Of a DNA stretch of 43,629 nt, positions 1 to 8,150 are shown piece after piece. The position numbers and the translations under genes are program-made. The notes beneath the pieces were generated by a model. That model saw only the letters and a program-made list of their open reading frames with translations. It made no database searches and had not been told where the DNA came from. Location: positions 1 to 43,629 of the forward strand of contig JASJDN010000046.1 of the NCBI GenBank assembly GCA_030065205.1. Direction: 5' to 3'. The DNA is from Crocosphaera sp. (GTDB taxonomy: Bacteria > Cyanobacteriota > Cyanobacteriia > Cyanobacteriales > Microcystaceae). Each line of letters starts with the position of its first letter. Position 1 is the first letter of the stretch.

Positions 1-29
1 CCCCACACTCCCCACACTCCCCACACTCC
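1..29. repeat. Low-complexity CCCCACACT tandem repeat
   Basis: The window opens inside a tandem array of the unit CCCCACACT, with about three copies. The same repeat family closes the window near 43517-43629. It resembles the short tandemly repeated repetitive (STRR) sequences known from cyanobacteria. It is probably an intergenic array that continues outside the window. Confidence 0.75.
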
Positions 30-84
30 TCATTCCATCAACTTTTCAAGCTTAACCGAGCAGTATTGGGGGAGTAGTTGTGCG

Positions 85-131
85 AAAAAAATTCTGCCAT
101 TTTGGATCTTCCATTAGGCAGAAATTTTTTT
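85..131 (-). terminator. Rho-independent terminator of the small gene at 178-375
   Basis: An inverted repeat pairs AAAAAAATTCTGCC (85-98) with GGCAGAAATTTTTTT (117-131) around an 18-base loop. Read on the minus strand, the right arm of the stem ends in a run of T, as in an intrinsic terminator. It lies about 50 bases past the stop codon of the small minus-strand gene. A weaker AT-rich palindrome follows at about 133-155. Confidence 0.6.
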
Positions 132-177
132 TATCACGAAAAATTTTTTGGGTGAGAAGTCTGGGAAATGCTATCTT

Positions 178-375
178 TCAGACTCCGTGACGAGAAGCTA
201 ACTTTTCAATAGTTGCTTGAGTTTCCTGGAGTAATTGCTGCCGAGGATCGGGACTATGAGTTAAATTAGGAACTAAATTTCTGGCTTGTAGTGTCATGTG
301 TAGTTGTAACTGAGCAACGTAGTCTCCCATGTTTTCTTGGGTAAGAGACTGAGCAACATTAGCCGTTTCCATCAT
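178..375 (-). CDS. Small hypothetical protein (65 aa)
   Basis: I do not recognise this protein. It is small, Gln-rich and predicted soluble (MMETANVAQSLTQENM start, LASRHGV end), with no membrane segment. The start was chosen at ATG 375 because an AGGAGG ribosome site lies nine bases upstream; the GTG at 381 sits only three bases from it. A clean terminator follows at 85-131, so this looks like a real single-gene transcription unit. The ribosome site and terminator are the main evidence that it is translated; the function is unknown. Confidence 0.6.
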   Translation of the reverse strand: MMETANVAQSLTQENMGDYVAQLQLHMTLQARNLVPNLTHSPDPRQQLLQETQATIEKLASRHGV

Positions 376-381
376 TAACAC

Positions 382-809
382 AATCCTCCTGACTTGCGAA
401 CTGTTTATTTATCTTGTCTCCATCGAAGTTATCATGACTGTCCCTCTCTTGTGACCAAAGATGTAGAATTTTATACATTTCTCAACATACTGTAACGTTT
501 CATCGTTTTTCGGGGTTTAGAGTGAGCATTGACACTCCCCCAAATTCTATTCGTGGCAGTGTCAAGGGTCTTTTTTGTGACAGTTATGAAAGTGTCCATC
601 TTTTGTTGAATCTCAAAATTTATGAGTTTAAGCTTATTGTAAATCGATTAATAATCGATTTTGTGTGGTGTGAGAGAGCTAGTAGGAAAGCGCTTGGGGT
701 CGAAACACGGCAAGACTCCCGAGCGCTTTTCTCAATTGGGAAATTTATTATTTATGGATGGGGTGGGCAAAATCCGTCACTTAATTTATCAATATTTGCC
801 CACCTGACT
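382..809. other. 428-base intergenic region with three hairpins
   Basis: I see no convincing gene here; the plus-strand frame from 522 runs into the antisense of ndhE and looks spurious. The region holds three inverted repeats. TGACACT (530-536) pairs with AGTGTCA (558-564), followed by TCTTTTTT. AAAGCGCTTGGG (687-698) pairs with CCCGAGCGCTTT (718-729) over a 19-base loop, followed by TTTT. The GGTGGGCAAA hairpin just downstream of ndhE is listed separately. Confidence 0.55.
762..804 (-). terminator. Hairpin downstream of ndhE
   Basis: GGTGGGCAAA (762-771) pairs with TTTGCCCACC (795-804), a perfect 10-base stem with a 23-base loop. It begins five bases past the ndhE stop codon, where the ndhAIGE transcript should end. 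No clear T run follows on the minus strand, so it may stabilise or process the 3' end rather than terminate alone. Related GGTGGGCA-type hairpins follow pgk and the alcohol dehydrogenase gene. Confidence 0.5.
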
Positions 810-1121
810 TTACCATTTCAAGAGATTAAATTGTTCCATATCTGTTGTTTCACGATTACGATAAATGGTCAAAACAATAGCCAAACCGACGGCTGCTTCG
901 GCTGCTGCGACAGTAATAACAAACACGGTAAATATTTGACCTTTAATCCCAACAGGATCAAGAAAATTAGAAAATCCCATTAAGTTAAGATTGACTGCAT
1001 TTAACAGCAATTCGATAGACATTAAAACTCGTACTGCATTGCGACTAATAACTAATCCATAAATTCCAATGCAGAAAAGAGCAGCAGCTAGTAATAAGCA
1101 GAACTCTAATTGTATTTCCAT
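810..1121 (-). CDS. ndhE: NAD(P)H-quinone oxidoreductase subunit 4L (NdhE/NuoK)
   Basis: Membrane subunit of the NDH-1 complex, which passes electrons from ferredoxin to plastoquinone in thylakoid membranes and serves respiration, cyclic electron flow and CO2 uptake. The 103-residue protein has the family length and three hydrophobic segments. It carries the conserved NuoK stretch around [16 protein letters not shown], whose Glu lies in the membrane and belongs to the proton channel, and a second membrane Glu in [14 protein letters not shown]-like sequence. It is the last gene of ndhA-ndhI-ndhG-ndhE, 45 bases after ndhG, and is followed by a hairpin. The assignment is very secure. Confidence 0.97.
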   Translation of the reverse strand: MEIQLEFCLLLAAALFCIGIYGLVISRNAVRVLMSIELLLNAVNLNLMGFSNFLDPVGIKGQIFTVFVITVAAAEAAVGLAIVLTIYRNRETTDMEQFNLLKW

Positions 1122-1166
1122 AACACCTCAATTTTGAAGAAAAAACTAACAGTAAAATTTAACTTT

Positions 1167-1793
1167 CTACAACTCAGATGATTTAGAAGCAGACAATTCT
1201 CGTGATTCTAATTCACTTAAACGTTCAGGTAATTGTAATGAAGTGACAATTCCATCTTCAGTTGGTAAGGTGTCAGGAATAAAGTCACGACGGGCTAAAA
1301 CAATCGCTCCAACCATAGCCATTAACAATAGTACCGAAGCCAACTCAAACGGTAAGAGAAAATCACTAAAGAAATGTTTACCAATTTCAACCACTGTATT
1401 TTCAATTAACCCAGGTGCATTGCTTTCTAAAGACCAAGGAGTAATCAAAATCATCGTTGCTAATAACGCGAAAAGTCCGCCACAAACTAAAGCGGTTGCC
1501 CCTCGACGTATCCAGCGTCTCGGTAAATTTGAATAGTCTTGTTTCTTGTTGACCAACATAATCGCAAACAAGATCAAAACATTAACTGCACCTACATAAA
1601 CTAACACCTGTGCAGCGGCCACAAAATCAGCATTTAACAGGACATAAATACCTGAAATACTGATAAATACGCCCCCTAATAAGAAGGCAGAATAAACAAT
1701 ATTTTCTAGCAGGACAACCCCTAAAGCAGTAATAATAACTAATCCTGCTAAGATGGCAAAGGAAATAATTTGAACGCCTTCGGCTAAATTCAC
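1167..1793 (-). CDS. ndhG: NAD(P)H-quinone oxidoreductase subunit 6 (NdhG/NuoJ)
   Basis: Membrane subunit of NDH-1, equivalent to NuoJ. The 208-residue sequence has five hydrophobic segments, including the conserved NuoJ stretch LVYVGAVNVLILFAIML near residue 70 and a C-terminal hydrophilic tail (about residues 170-208) facing the cytoplasm or stroma side. It lies third in the minus-strand ndhAIGE block. The 99-base gap from ndhI is the largest in the operon and contains a stable hairpin (1840-1882). Family length and order match other cyanobacteria. Confidence 0.97.
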   Translation of the reverse strand: MNLAEGVQIISFAILAGLVIITALGVVLLENIVYSAFLLGGVFISISGIYVLLNADFVAAAQVLVYVGAVNVLILFAIMLVNKKQDYSNLPRRWIRRGATALVCGGLFALLATMILITPWSLESNAPGLIENTVVEIGKHFFSDFLLPFELASVLLLMAMVGAIVLARRDFIPDTLPTEDGIVTSLQLPERLSELESRELSASKSSEL

Positions 1794-1839
1794 AGCTTAT
1801 TGATACTCCTTGTTTTCAATGAATAATTGATAGTTGAGC

Positions 1840-1882
1840 GTTGATAAAAAATTGTGCATAAAATCAACAATTTTCCATCAAC
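1840..1882 (-). promoter_or_regulatory. Intra-operon hairpin between ndhI and ndhG
   Basis: GTTGAT (1840-1845) and AAAATTGT (1848-1855) pair with ACAATTTT (1867-1874) and ATCAAC (1877-1882), giving a two-part stem over an 11-base loop. It fills much of the ndhI-ndhG gap. An RNA-processing or segment-stability element is plausible; there is no T run that would make it an obvious terminator. Confidence 0.4.
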
Positions 1883-1892
1883 TACTCGTTAA

Positions 1893-2483
1893 CTAAGAAG
1901 AAGATTTTGCTTCTTCGATGATATCTTGAGGATGTTTACCAGGCCGTTGACTTCCTGGGGGTAAATCATGGGGTTCAATTACCCCTTTGGGTAAATAATT
2001 CAATTCCCGTAACGGAGTTACCATTGGGTCTTGAGTCACTTTATAAGGTAAGCGTCCCAAGGCTACGTTATCGTAATTTAACTCATGACGATCATAGGCA
2101 GCCAGTTCGTATTCTTCTGTCATGGATAAACAATTGGTGGGACAATATTCAACACAATTACCGCAGAAAATACAAACCCCAAAATCAATACTATAGTGCT
2201 TGAGTTCTTTCTTTTTACTTTCCTTATTAAATTCCCAATCGACGACAGGAAGGTTAATCGGACAAACTCTCACACAAACTTCACAAGAGATACATTTATC
2301 AAACTCGTAGTGAATTCTACCCCGATATCTTTCTGAGGGGATCAACTTTTCATAAGGATATTGTACGGTGATGGGACGACGACGCATATGGTCAAAGGTA
2401 ACAGACAAACCTTGACCAATGTATTTGGCGGCTTCGATAGTCCCTTTGGCATAATCGCCCACTTGTTTGAGCATACTAAACAT
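1893..2483 (-). CDS. ndhI: NAD(P)H-quinone oxidoreductase subunit I (NdhI/NuoI), 2x[4Fe-4S]
   Basis: Peripheral-arm iron-sulfur subunit of NDH-1 that carries electrons toward the quinone site. Two complete ferredoxin-type [4Fe-4S] motifs are visible: [12 protein letters not shown] with Cys 64, 67, 70 and 74, and [12 protein letters not shown] with Cys 104, 107, 110 and 114. The N-terminal segment ([20 protein letters not shown]) and 196-residue length match cyanobacterial NdhI. It starts 33 bases after ndhA and is clearly co-transcribed with it. All cluster ligands are present, so the protein should be functional. Confidence 0.98.
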   Translation of the reverse strand: MFSMLKQVGDYAKGTIEAAKYIGQGLSVTFDHMRRRPITVQYPYEKLIPSERYRGRIHYEFDKCISCEVCVRVCPINLPVVDWEFNKESKKKELKHYSIDFGVCIFCGNCVEYCPTNCLSMTEEYELAAYDRHELNYDNVALGRLPYKVTQDPMVTPLRELNYLPKGVIEPHDLPPGSQRPGKHPQDIIEEAKSSS

Positions 2484-2516
2484 GATGTTTATTCCCTAAT
2501 GTGTTAACAACAAAGA

Positions 2517-3635
2517 TTAACCGCCGAAGGCCACTGGAAAGGCTAATTTTAAGGCCGCAGTTAATAAGAGATTCACCAGAGAGACGGGTAAGAGGAATTT
2601 CCAGCCTAAATCTAATAATTGGTCAATACGAACACGGGGAACCGTCCAGCGCATGAGAACCGCAATAAAGACCAGAAAATAGGCTTTAAGAACAGTCATG
2701 GTAATGCCTAAAGAGGCGGTAGTCACCTGTAACCAAGAACTGTCTGGACTCACTCCTAACCATCCAGCTAATTTATCTAAGGGAACGGGAAACTCCCAAC
2801 CCCCTAAGTATAGGATGGCAAAAACTAAGGCCGATAACACTAGGTTAACGTAAGACCCTAAATAAAAGAGGGCAAATTTCATGCCGGCGTATTCGGTTTG
2901 ATACCCGGCCACAATTTCTTCTTCTGCTTCGGGTAAGTCAAAGGGAAGGCGTTCACATTCAGCCAATGCAGCAATCCAAAAGATGAAAAAGCCCACCGGT
3001 TGCCGCCAAATATTCCAGCCTAAAATACCATATCCTGATTGTTGTTCTACGATGTCAATGGTACTGAGGCTATTGGACATCATGACAATAGCTAAGACGG
3101 ATAAAGCCAGAGGAATTTCATAACTAATCGATTGTGCAGCAGCCCGTAAACCTCCTAAGAGGGAATACTTGTTATTAGAAGCATATCCCGCCATTAATAA
3201 GCCAATGGGGGCAATACTGGATAACGCGATCCAGAAGAAAATACCCACATTGAGGTCAGTTACCACGAGATTTTGACCAAAAGGCACAATTAAATAGGAG
3301 ACGAAGACAGGTAACACTACTAAAACGGGTCCGAGGGTAAATAACCAGGGATCGGCTTTTGCAGGGATAATATCTTCTTTAAAGACTAATTTAATACCGT
3401 CGGCGACAGGTTGTAATACTCCCAACGGTCCAGCGTATTCGGGGCCAATACGTTGTTGAGCAGCAGCCGAGATTTTTCTTTCTAGCCATACGACGACTAA
3501 AACCCCCACTGTTGCGCCAATAATCATTAAAAAGGAGGGAAAGGGTATCCAAAGGGCTTTAGCTGCCCCGTTAGGGATGCCTAACTCAGTTAGAGATTCG
3601 ATAAAACGTGCTTGTAGGTCGATTCCTGAATTCAT
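2517..3635 (-). CDS. ndhA: NAD(P)H-quinone oxidoreductase subunit 1 (NdhA/NuoH)
   Basis: Membrane subunit of NDH-1 at the junction with the peripheral arm, forming part of the plastoquinone chamber. The 372 residues include about eight hydrophobic segments and the conserved loop motifs [18 protein letters not shown] (near residue 52) and [20 protein letters not shown] (near 225-245), whose acidic residues are typical of NuoH. It is the first gene of the minus-strand ndhAIGE operon, so the promoter should lie in 3636-3780. No truncation or frameshift is visible. Confidence 0.98.
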   Translation of the reverse strand: MNSGIDLQARFIESLTELGIPNGAAKALWIPFPSFLMIIGATVGVLVVVWLERKISAAAQQRIGPEYAGPLGVLQPVADGIKLVFKEDIIPAKADPWLFTLGPVLVVLPVFVSYLIVPFGQNLVVTDLNVGIFFWIALSSIAPIGLLMAGYASNNKYSLLGGLRAAAQSISYEIPLALSVLAIVMMSNSLSTIDIVEQQSGYGILGWNIWRQPVGFFIFWIAALAECERLPFDLPEAEEEIVAGYQTEYAGMKFALFYLGSYVNLVLSALVFAILYLGGWEFPVPLDKLAGWLGVSPDSSWLQVTTASLGITMTVLKAYFLVFIAVLMRWTVPRVRIDQLLDLGWKFLLPVSLVNLLLTAALKLAFPVAFGG

Positions 3636-3782
3636 TGCAATTAAAACAGGTTATAAGTTCAGATCCTTGGTTTCATTGCTTAGTATATCGTTGTCCGTGG
3701 GATAGCTGTGTCAGTTTTAGGTTAATTCCCGAAATTCGATTTTGACCAGAAAATCAGGAGTTCAAGCCCCGCCCTTGAGAGC

Positions 3783-3846
3783 GAGTGCGTAATTCGGCTA
3801 GACTTCGTCCCTCTTCGAGTCCGCAAGCCGAATGTAAGACGCACTC
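3783..3846. repeat. 64-base nested palindrome fused to the TnpB remnant
   Basis: Outer arms GAGTGCGT (3783-3790) and ACGCACTC (3839-3846) are perfectly complementary. Next arms ATTCGGC (3792-3798) and GCCGAAT (3827-3833) are also perfect, and GACT (3801-3804) pairs with AGTC (3818-3821) near the tip. The element sits exactly where recognisable TnpB sequence begins and reads through in frame. It resembles small dispersed palindromic repeats of cyanobacteria or a subterminal hairpin of an IS200/IS605-type element; I cannot decide which. Confidence 0.6.
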
Positions 3847-3847
3847 A

Positions 3848-4093
3848 AGACAGAAAGGCTCAACTAACCGTAAAAAAGCCATTAATAAACTTGGTCGTAA
3901 ACACCTTAAAATAAGTAGGCAACGTGAAGAAAACCCTAAAAGACTAGCCCGTTGCGTAATCCAATCTAACGATTTGGTGGCCTACGAAGATTTGAGAATT
4001 AAAAATTTAGTTAAAAACCATTGTTTGGCCAAGTCAATTAATGAGGCTCTCCCGACAGTGTGGGGTAAAAAGTATAATAGACTACATACCTAA
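3848..4093 (+). pseudogene. TnpB (IS200/IS605, OrfB) transposon nuclease remnant
   Basis: The peptide keeps an internal slice of a TnpB/OrfB protein: QKGSTNRKKAINKLGRKHLK, then SRQREENPKRLARCVIQSND, then LVAYEDLRIKNLVKNHCLAK. The Glu in YEDL matches the second RuvC catalytic residue of TnpB. The first RuvC Asp region is lost upstream, where a palindrome begins. The C-terminal zinc ribbon and last RuvC Asp are lost after KSIN, where the frame becomes EALPTVWGKK and stops. Roughly a fifth of a normal 400-residue TnpB remains, so it cannot be active. No tnpA or transposon ends are recognisable nearby. Confidence 0.8.
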
Positions 4094-4097
4094 AATA

Positions 4098-4162
4098 GTG
4101 GGTTAGGTTGCAGACCATAAGTTATTGTGTTTTCATAAAAATCAACCCTGCGCCTAACCCAC
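4098..4162. repeat. Inverted repeat GTGGGTTAGG/CCTAACCCAC
   Basis: A perfect 10-base inverted repeat (4098-4107 and 4153-4162) encloses 45 bases, between the TnpB remnant and the Uma2 gene. It may be the end structure of a small non-autonomous element or a hairpin that terminates read-through. Similar GTGGG-rich palindromes recur elsewhere in the window. Confidence 0.45.
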
Positions 4163-4207
4163 CCTACTTAGTTTCTGGTTGATCAACAATTTCTGAACAT
4201 TACTATT

Positions 4208-4777
4208 ATGCAATCTTTAACCAAAACAACCCTAACTTTAGATGAGTTTCTCTCTTCTGCTTTAGCTAACGAAAATTATGAATTTTTTAATGGAAAATTA
4301 ACACAAAAAATGTCACCAAAACGTTCTCATTCCCGTGTTCAAGGCCAATTATTTTTACTTTTTGATGATTGGAGTGAAAATAGGGGAGAAGTGGGTATAG
4401 AATGGGCAGTGCGTTTAAAAAGAGAGGGTAAAGATTGGTGTCCTATTCCTGATTTATTATATATTTCTTTTGAGAAATTAGGCAAGATTATTTTAGAGGA
4501 TGATGCTTGTCCTATTCCTCCTGATTTAGTCATTGAAGTTATTTCCCCTGGTCAATCTTTTAGTGATTTGAGTGAGAAAGCAGAAGCATATTTAAAAGCA
4601 GGGGTTGATCGAGTTTGGTTAATTGATACACAGGTTAAAAAAATCACTATTTTTTATCCTGACTCACCCCCAGAAACTAAACAAGGTAATGATATTTTAG
4701 GGGATGATGTATTACTTAATTTAACGTTGACCCCTCAATATATTTTTGAAAAAGCAGGTTTATTTGATGGTAGTTGA
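4208..4777 (+). CDS. Uma2 family endonuclease (DUF820)
   Basis: A 189-residue protein of the Uma2/DUF820 family, which has a PD-(D/E)XK nuclease fold and is greatly expanded in cyanobacteria. The signature is clear: PIPDLLYIS (about residues 79-87), PPDLVIEVISPGQSF (about 101-115) with the catalytic D and E, and the downstream YLKAGVDRVWLID stretch. The biological role of the family is not settled; nuclease activity is inferred from the fold. It is one of five Uma2 genes in the window and is more divergent from the three clustered at 8-11 kb. It starts at ATG 4208 with no strong ribosome site. A hairpin at 4820-4853 separates it from the convergent gene. Confidence 0.88.
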   Translation: MQSLTKTTLTLDEFLSSALANENYEFFNGKLTQKMSPKRSHSRVQGQLFLLFDDWSENRGEVGIEWAVRLKREGKDWCPIPDLLYISFEKLGKIILEDDACPIPPDLVIEVISPGQSFSDLSEKAEAYLKAGVDRVWLIDTQVKKITIFYPDSPPETKQGNDILGDDVLLNLTLTPQYIFEKAGLFDGS

Positions 4778-4819
4778 AAAAATCGTAGATTATTATCAAT
4801 GGAATAGCAAGGGAAAAAT

Positions 4820-4853
4820 GAAGCAATCTTCGTTGTTGTTTTAAGATTGCTTC
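4820..4853. terminator. Bidirectional hairpin between convergent genes
   Basis: GAAGCAATCTT (4820-4830) pairs perfectly with AAGATTGCTTC (4843-4853) across a 12-base T-rich loop. It lies between the convergent Uma2 gene and the 4942-6030 gene, so it could end transcripts from both sides. Confidence 0.5.
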
Positions 4854-4941
4854 GGGGAATTTTTAGTAACAATCAAAGATTACTATTTATATCATCCCTC
4901 GCAATGACAGGTTAAGTCTCTAGTCACTTTAAGGGTTGGTA

Positions 4942-6030
4942 TTAGCTGGCAAAATATTGATCCCTAAACTTAAATAACAATTTATTGATTTTCTCCTCTT
5001 TATATTTAAAACTTTGGTTATAAATCATCGATAAGCATTTCTGAAATTGTTGGGGATGTAAGGATTCATCAAGTAACTGATAAAAGAGTTTAGGGAAAGA
5101 AAGATTATTAAGCAATGTAGAATGATTTTGACTATTAACATCAATCAAAAACAAATAATTATAGGAAAAAACTCTAGTGCTTGAGGGTTCAGAACAAAAT
5201 AAAGCCAGCAATAAAATAAATAGGGGAATTTGAGCATTTTTGTTTTCTAATTGATTTTTATCAATTTTTTCAACCATAATCTGATCATAACTTAAATGAC
5301 TATAATCTGTTGTTAACAGTTTAATAATACTGATAGGTTGACTATGTTTATCAATTTTAAATTTTACGTTTAGCTCGTGAAAATTAATCATTAAATTTTT
5401 CCACTTTTTAAAAGTTAGATTGTCTAAACTATAATTAAGGTCAACATAATTAATGATATCTTTAACCACTTTTTGGAAAGAGGCTGGAATAACAACATCA
5501 TTAGCGGGACGATGATGATAAGAAACAGGAGAACCTAGATAACGAACTAAGAGGAGACGGTGATGATTAGGTTGAAGTTTATTGACTAATAAATCGATGT
5601 GTTTCTCACTCTGTCTAAGGGCGATTATAATCTTATTTTGTTGAGTTTTAACCATCAATAATAGGTGAGTTGGTTGTAAATTCAAGGATTTTTTATAATA
5701 AACTTGGTTCAAATTTATTTTATGAATTTCTCTACTTTTCTTGAGATGATTTTCGAGATTGCTTCTGAGATCATATTCTTCTGACCAATTAACTTTTAGA
5801 AAATCAATCACATATAAAGAAGTCCACTGTTTGCGATCTAAAAAAACATTAATAATATAGTTTCCAAATTCTTTATTAATTAACTGTTGTCTTTGTTGAT
5901 GACTTACTTTTTCTTCCCATAAATCGAGATTATTTACTTTAGATCGTTTGAGATGATTACTAATCTTGAGAGATGATTGAGTTAAAGAAGGATTTGGCTT
6001 GCTTTTAAAGGCAAAGAGTTTAGATAACAT
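4942..6030 (-). CDS. Hypothetical protein (362 aa)
   Basis: I do not recognise a family. The gene is intact and very AT-rich, and the product is basic and Lys/Asn/Leu-rich. It has no obvious signal peptide; one hydrophobic stretch (IPLFILLLALFCSEP, about residue 275) could be buried or membrane-associated. The middle contains a His-rich patch (VSYHHRPANDVVIP). It stands alone, convergent with the Uma2 gene on one side and followed by a 254-base gap to the stress protein on the other. Base composition and lack of recognisable homology suggest a lineage-specific or acquired gene. Confidence 0.65.
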   Translation of the reverse strand: MLSKLFAFKSKPNPSLTQSSLKISNHLKRSKVNNLDLWEEKVSHQQRQQLINKEFGNYIINVFLDRKQWTSLYVIDFLKVNWSEEYDLRSNLENHLKKSREIHKINLNQVYYKKSLNLQPTHLLLMVKTQQNKIIIALRQSEKHIDLLVNKLQPNHHRLLLVRYLGSPVSYHHRPANDVVIPASFQKVVKDIINYVDLNYSLDNLTFKKWKNLMINFHELNVKFKIDKHSQPISIIKLLTTDYSHLSYDQIMVEKIDKNQLENKNAQIPLFILLLALFCSEPSSTRVFSYNYLFLIDVNSQNHSTLLNNLSFPKLFYQLLDESLHPQQFQKCLSMIYNQSFKYKEEKINKLLFKFRDQYFAS

Positions 6031-6230
6031 GATAAATACCCAGAGACATTACGTATTTACCCTAAGAGAAAATATACTGAGATAGCAACAGTATTTATAA
6101 CGAAGTTATCCGTATTTATTATTAATTTTTGATAAAGTTGCTCGTATTAATACGGAAATTATCAGTAAACTTCCCTAAGTATTATTCTAAAATATTACCT
6201 AAATAAAATCAGGGTACATACATAAAAAAA

Positions 6231-6249
6231 CCCTGTATAATCAACAGGG
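6231..6249 (-). terminator. Rho-independent terminator of the universal stress gene
   Basis: On the minus strand CCCTGT, a seven-base loop and ACAGGG are followed by TTTTTTT (complement of 6224-6230). This is a textbook intrinsic terminator about 35 bases beyond the stop of the gene at 6285-6698. Confidence 0.8.
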
Positions 6250-6284
6250 AAAAAGTAAGGAAGAGATAATCGAATTCAGCCCAT

Positions 6285-6698
6285 TTAAGGAATAATCAAA
6301 ATAGGACAAGGAGCAAGATTAATCACTAAATTGGTGACACTTTCGGAAGCCCCTTCAGTAGTTAAACCGAGTCCTCGTGATCCCATGATGATTAATTCGA
6401 CATTCTTTTCATCAGCCACATCGCAAATGATAAATGGAGGTTTTCCTTCCTTTTCAATAATTTCTGCTTCAATCCCTTGATTGGCAAATAAAGCTTGGCC
6501 CCCTTGTAATAACTGGGCAACAGCCTCAGTAGAAGTCATAATTCCTCCTTGGGAAATGCCTTGGCCATCCGAGGTTTTTTCTACTACCGATAACAAGATT
6601 AAACGACTATCATAGGTTTTGACGAGATTAATCACTGTTTCGGCCGCTTCACGGGTTTCTCGACTCTGATCGACTGGGAACAAAATTGTTTTAAACAT
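6285..6698 (-). CDS. Universal stress protein (UspA family)
   Basis: A 137-residue single-domain Usp with the typical N-terminal beta strand MFKTILFPVDQS, the AETVINLVKTYDSRLILLSV helix-strand pair and the C-terminal LAPCPILIIP. The nucleotide-loop region reads IIMGSRGLGLTTEG followed by ESVTNLVI. The last Gly of the usual G-2x-G-9x-G(S/T) ATP motif is replaced by Glu, so ATP binding may be altered. Proteins of this family act as cytosolic stress-response factors. The gene is divergent from pgk across a 160-base gap that contains a HIP1 site and is followed by a strong terminator. Confidence 0.93.
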   Translation of the reverse strand: MFKTILFPVDQSRETREAAETVINLVKTYDSRLILLSVVEKTSDGQGISQGGIMTSTEAVAQLLQGGQALFANQGIEAEIIEKEGKPPFIICDVADEKNVELIIMGSRGLGLTTEGASESVTNLVINLAPCPILIIP

Positions 6699-6864
6699 AG
6701 CTTATCTTTCTCCTAGATACCGATTCAGGTACAATCAGCAACAAAGCGATCGCCTTCCCCCATCTCTATTTTACTGTCTCAGGGGTTGGGGTGCTTGTAT
6801 TTAAGCACAAGCTGATTTAATCTTTTTTTAAGCATCACTCAGCCATCATTGGAGGATATTGACT

Positions 6865-8067
6865 GTGTCTAAGAAAACGATTGCCAATTTATCAGAAGCG
6901 GATCTCGCCGGAAAGCGCGTATTAGTAAGGGTTGATTTTAACGTTCCTTTGGACAATGGAACCATCAGCGATGATACTCGTATTCGTGCAGCACTCCCTA
7001 CCATCAAAGAATTAATCACCAATGGGGCGAAAGTTATCCTCTGTAGCCACATGGGCCGTCCCAAGGGTAAAGTTGTCGAAACCATGAGTTTAAAGCCCGT
7101 TGCAGCCCGTTTAGGGGAGTTATTAGGACAAGACGTTACCATGTGTGACGACTGTGTGGGTGATTCTGTTGCTGCAGCCATTGGCAAGCTAGAAAATGGT
7201 CAGGTGGCTTTATTGGAAAATCTCCGTTTCCATGCAGAAGAAGAAGCGAATGATCCTGAGTTTGCTAAGCAGTTAGCGGCCAACGCAGACTTATACGTTA
7301 ACGATGCCTTTGGAACCGCCCACCGCGCCCATGCTTCCACTGAAGGGGTAACCCATCATTTAAGTCCCAGTGTTGCTGGTTATTTGATTGAAAAAGAACT
7401 GCAATATCTACAAGCTGCTATTGAAAACCCTCAACGTCCTTTGGCTGCTATTATTGGCGGTTCTAAGGTTTCTAGTAAAATTGGTGTGATTGAAACTTTA
7501 TTAGATAAATGCGATAAATTGCTCATCGGCGGTGGCATGATTTTCACCTTTTATAAAGCCCGTGGCCTCAGTGTGGGTAAGTCTTTAGTGGAAGAGGATA
7601 AGCTAGAATTAGCTAAGTCTTTAGAAGCCAAAGCGAAAGAGAAAGGAGTAGACTTATTACTACCTACCGATGTGGTTTTAGCGGATAATTTTGCCCCCGA
7701 TGCTAATGCTAAAACCACCAGTATTGATAACATCGAAGACGGTTGGATGGGGTTAGATATTGGACCTGACTCTGTAGAAGTCTTCAAGAATGCTTTAGCT
7801 GAGTGTAAAGCGGTAATTTGGAATGGCCCAATGGGGGTATTTGAATTTGATAAATTCGCGGTGGGAACTGAAGCGATCGCTAATACGTTAGCAGAATTAA
7901 CTGGTACCGGAACCACGACTATTATCGGCGGTGGTGACTCTGTTGCTGCTGTAGAAAAGGTAGGGGTTGCTGAGAAAATGAGCCACATTTCTACCGGTGG
8001 TGGGGCTAGTTTAGAATTGCTTGAAGGGAAGACTTTACCTGGTATTGCAGCGTTAGACGAAGCTTAA
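6865..8067 (+). CDS. pgk: Phosphoglycerate kinase
   Basis: Catalyses the reversible transfer of phosphate between 1,3-bisphosphoglycerate and ADP, used in the Calvin cycle and glycolysis. The sequence is complete at 400 residues. It has the N-terminal substrate motif [13 protein letters not shown], the SHMGRPKG loop, the hinge region, and the nucleotide-site motifs [17 protein letters not shown] and [15 protein letters not shown] prefer the GTG at 6865 over the upstream TTG at 6859, because the GGAGGA ribosome site at 6851-6856 is eight bases from the GTG but only two from the TTG, and MSKKTIANL is the usual PGK start. A hairpin follows at 8078-8104. Confidence 0.98.
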   Translation: MSKKTIANLSEADLAGKRVLVRVDFNVPLDNGTISDDTRIRAALPTIKELITNGAKVILCSHMGRPKGKVVETMSLKPVAARLGELLGQDVTMCDDCVGDSVAAAIGKLENGQVALLENLRFHAEEEANDPEFAKQLAANADLYVNDAFGTAHRAHASTEGVTHHLSPSVAGYLIEKELQYLQAAIENPQRPLAAIIGGSKVSSKIGVIETLLDKCDKLLIGGGMIFTFYKARGLSVGKSLVEEDKLELAKSLEAKAKEKGVDLLLPTDVVLADNFAPDANAKTTSIDNIEDGWMGLDIGPDSVEVFKNALAECKAVIWNGPMGVFEFDKFAVGTEAIANTLAELTGTGTTTIIGGGDSVAAVEKVGVAEKMSHISTGGGASLELLEGKTLPGIAALDEA

Positions 8068-8077
8068 GTTTATGATT

Positions 8078-8104
8078 GTTGGGTGGGTACAATGCCCACC
8101 TAAT
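8078..8104 (+). terminator. Hairpin after pgk
   Basis: GGTGGG (8082-8087) pairs with CCCACC (8095-8100) over a seven-base loop, with extra flanking pairs out to 8078-8104. It starts just past the pgk stop codon. Its sequence GGGTGGGTACAATGCCCACC resembles the hairpins at 762-804 and 18983-19009, so it may be a dispersed repeat that serves as a terminator. Confidence 0.5.
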
Positions 8105-8114
8105 TATTAATGGT

Positions 8115-8150
8115 TTAAATCTCGTATCATTTACTTAACCTCTCTATTTC
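8115..8150. repeat. 36-base footprint of the duplicated Uma2-ATPase junction
   Basis: This 36-base stretch is identical to 10776-10811. In the other copy it covers the first codons of the AAA ATPase gene (ATG ATA CGA GAT TTA on the minus strand) and the gap to the upstream Uma2 gene. Here the ATPase reading frame is cut after MIRDL and soon meets a stop. It is thus the leftover 5' tip of a second ATPase gene. Confidence 0.85.

Noticed and set aside
522-983. Plus-strand reading frame of 153 codons starting GTG
   Set aside because: Its second half is the exact antisense of ndhE and its first half crosses two hairpins. The codon use and Cys-rich composition look random.
3636-3780. Possible riboswitch or small RNA upstream of ndhA
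   Set aside because: Only a weak five-base hairpin (TCAAG/CTTGA near 3762-3778) is visible, and it belongs to the TnpB-side repeat rather than to ndhA.
6846-7988. Long minus-strand frames antisense to pgk
   Set aside because: They are shadows of a highly conserved gene with strong codon bias.
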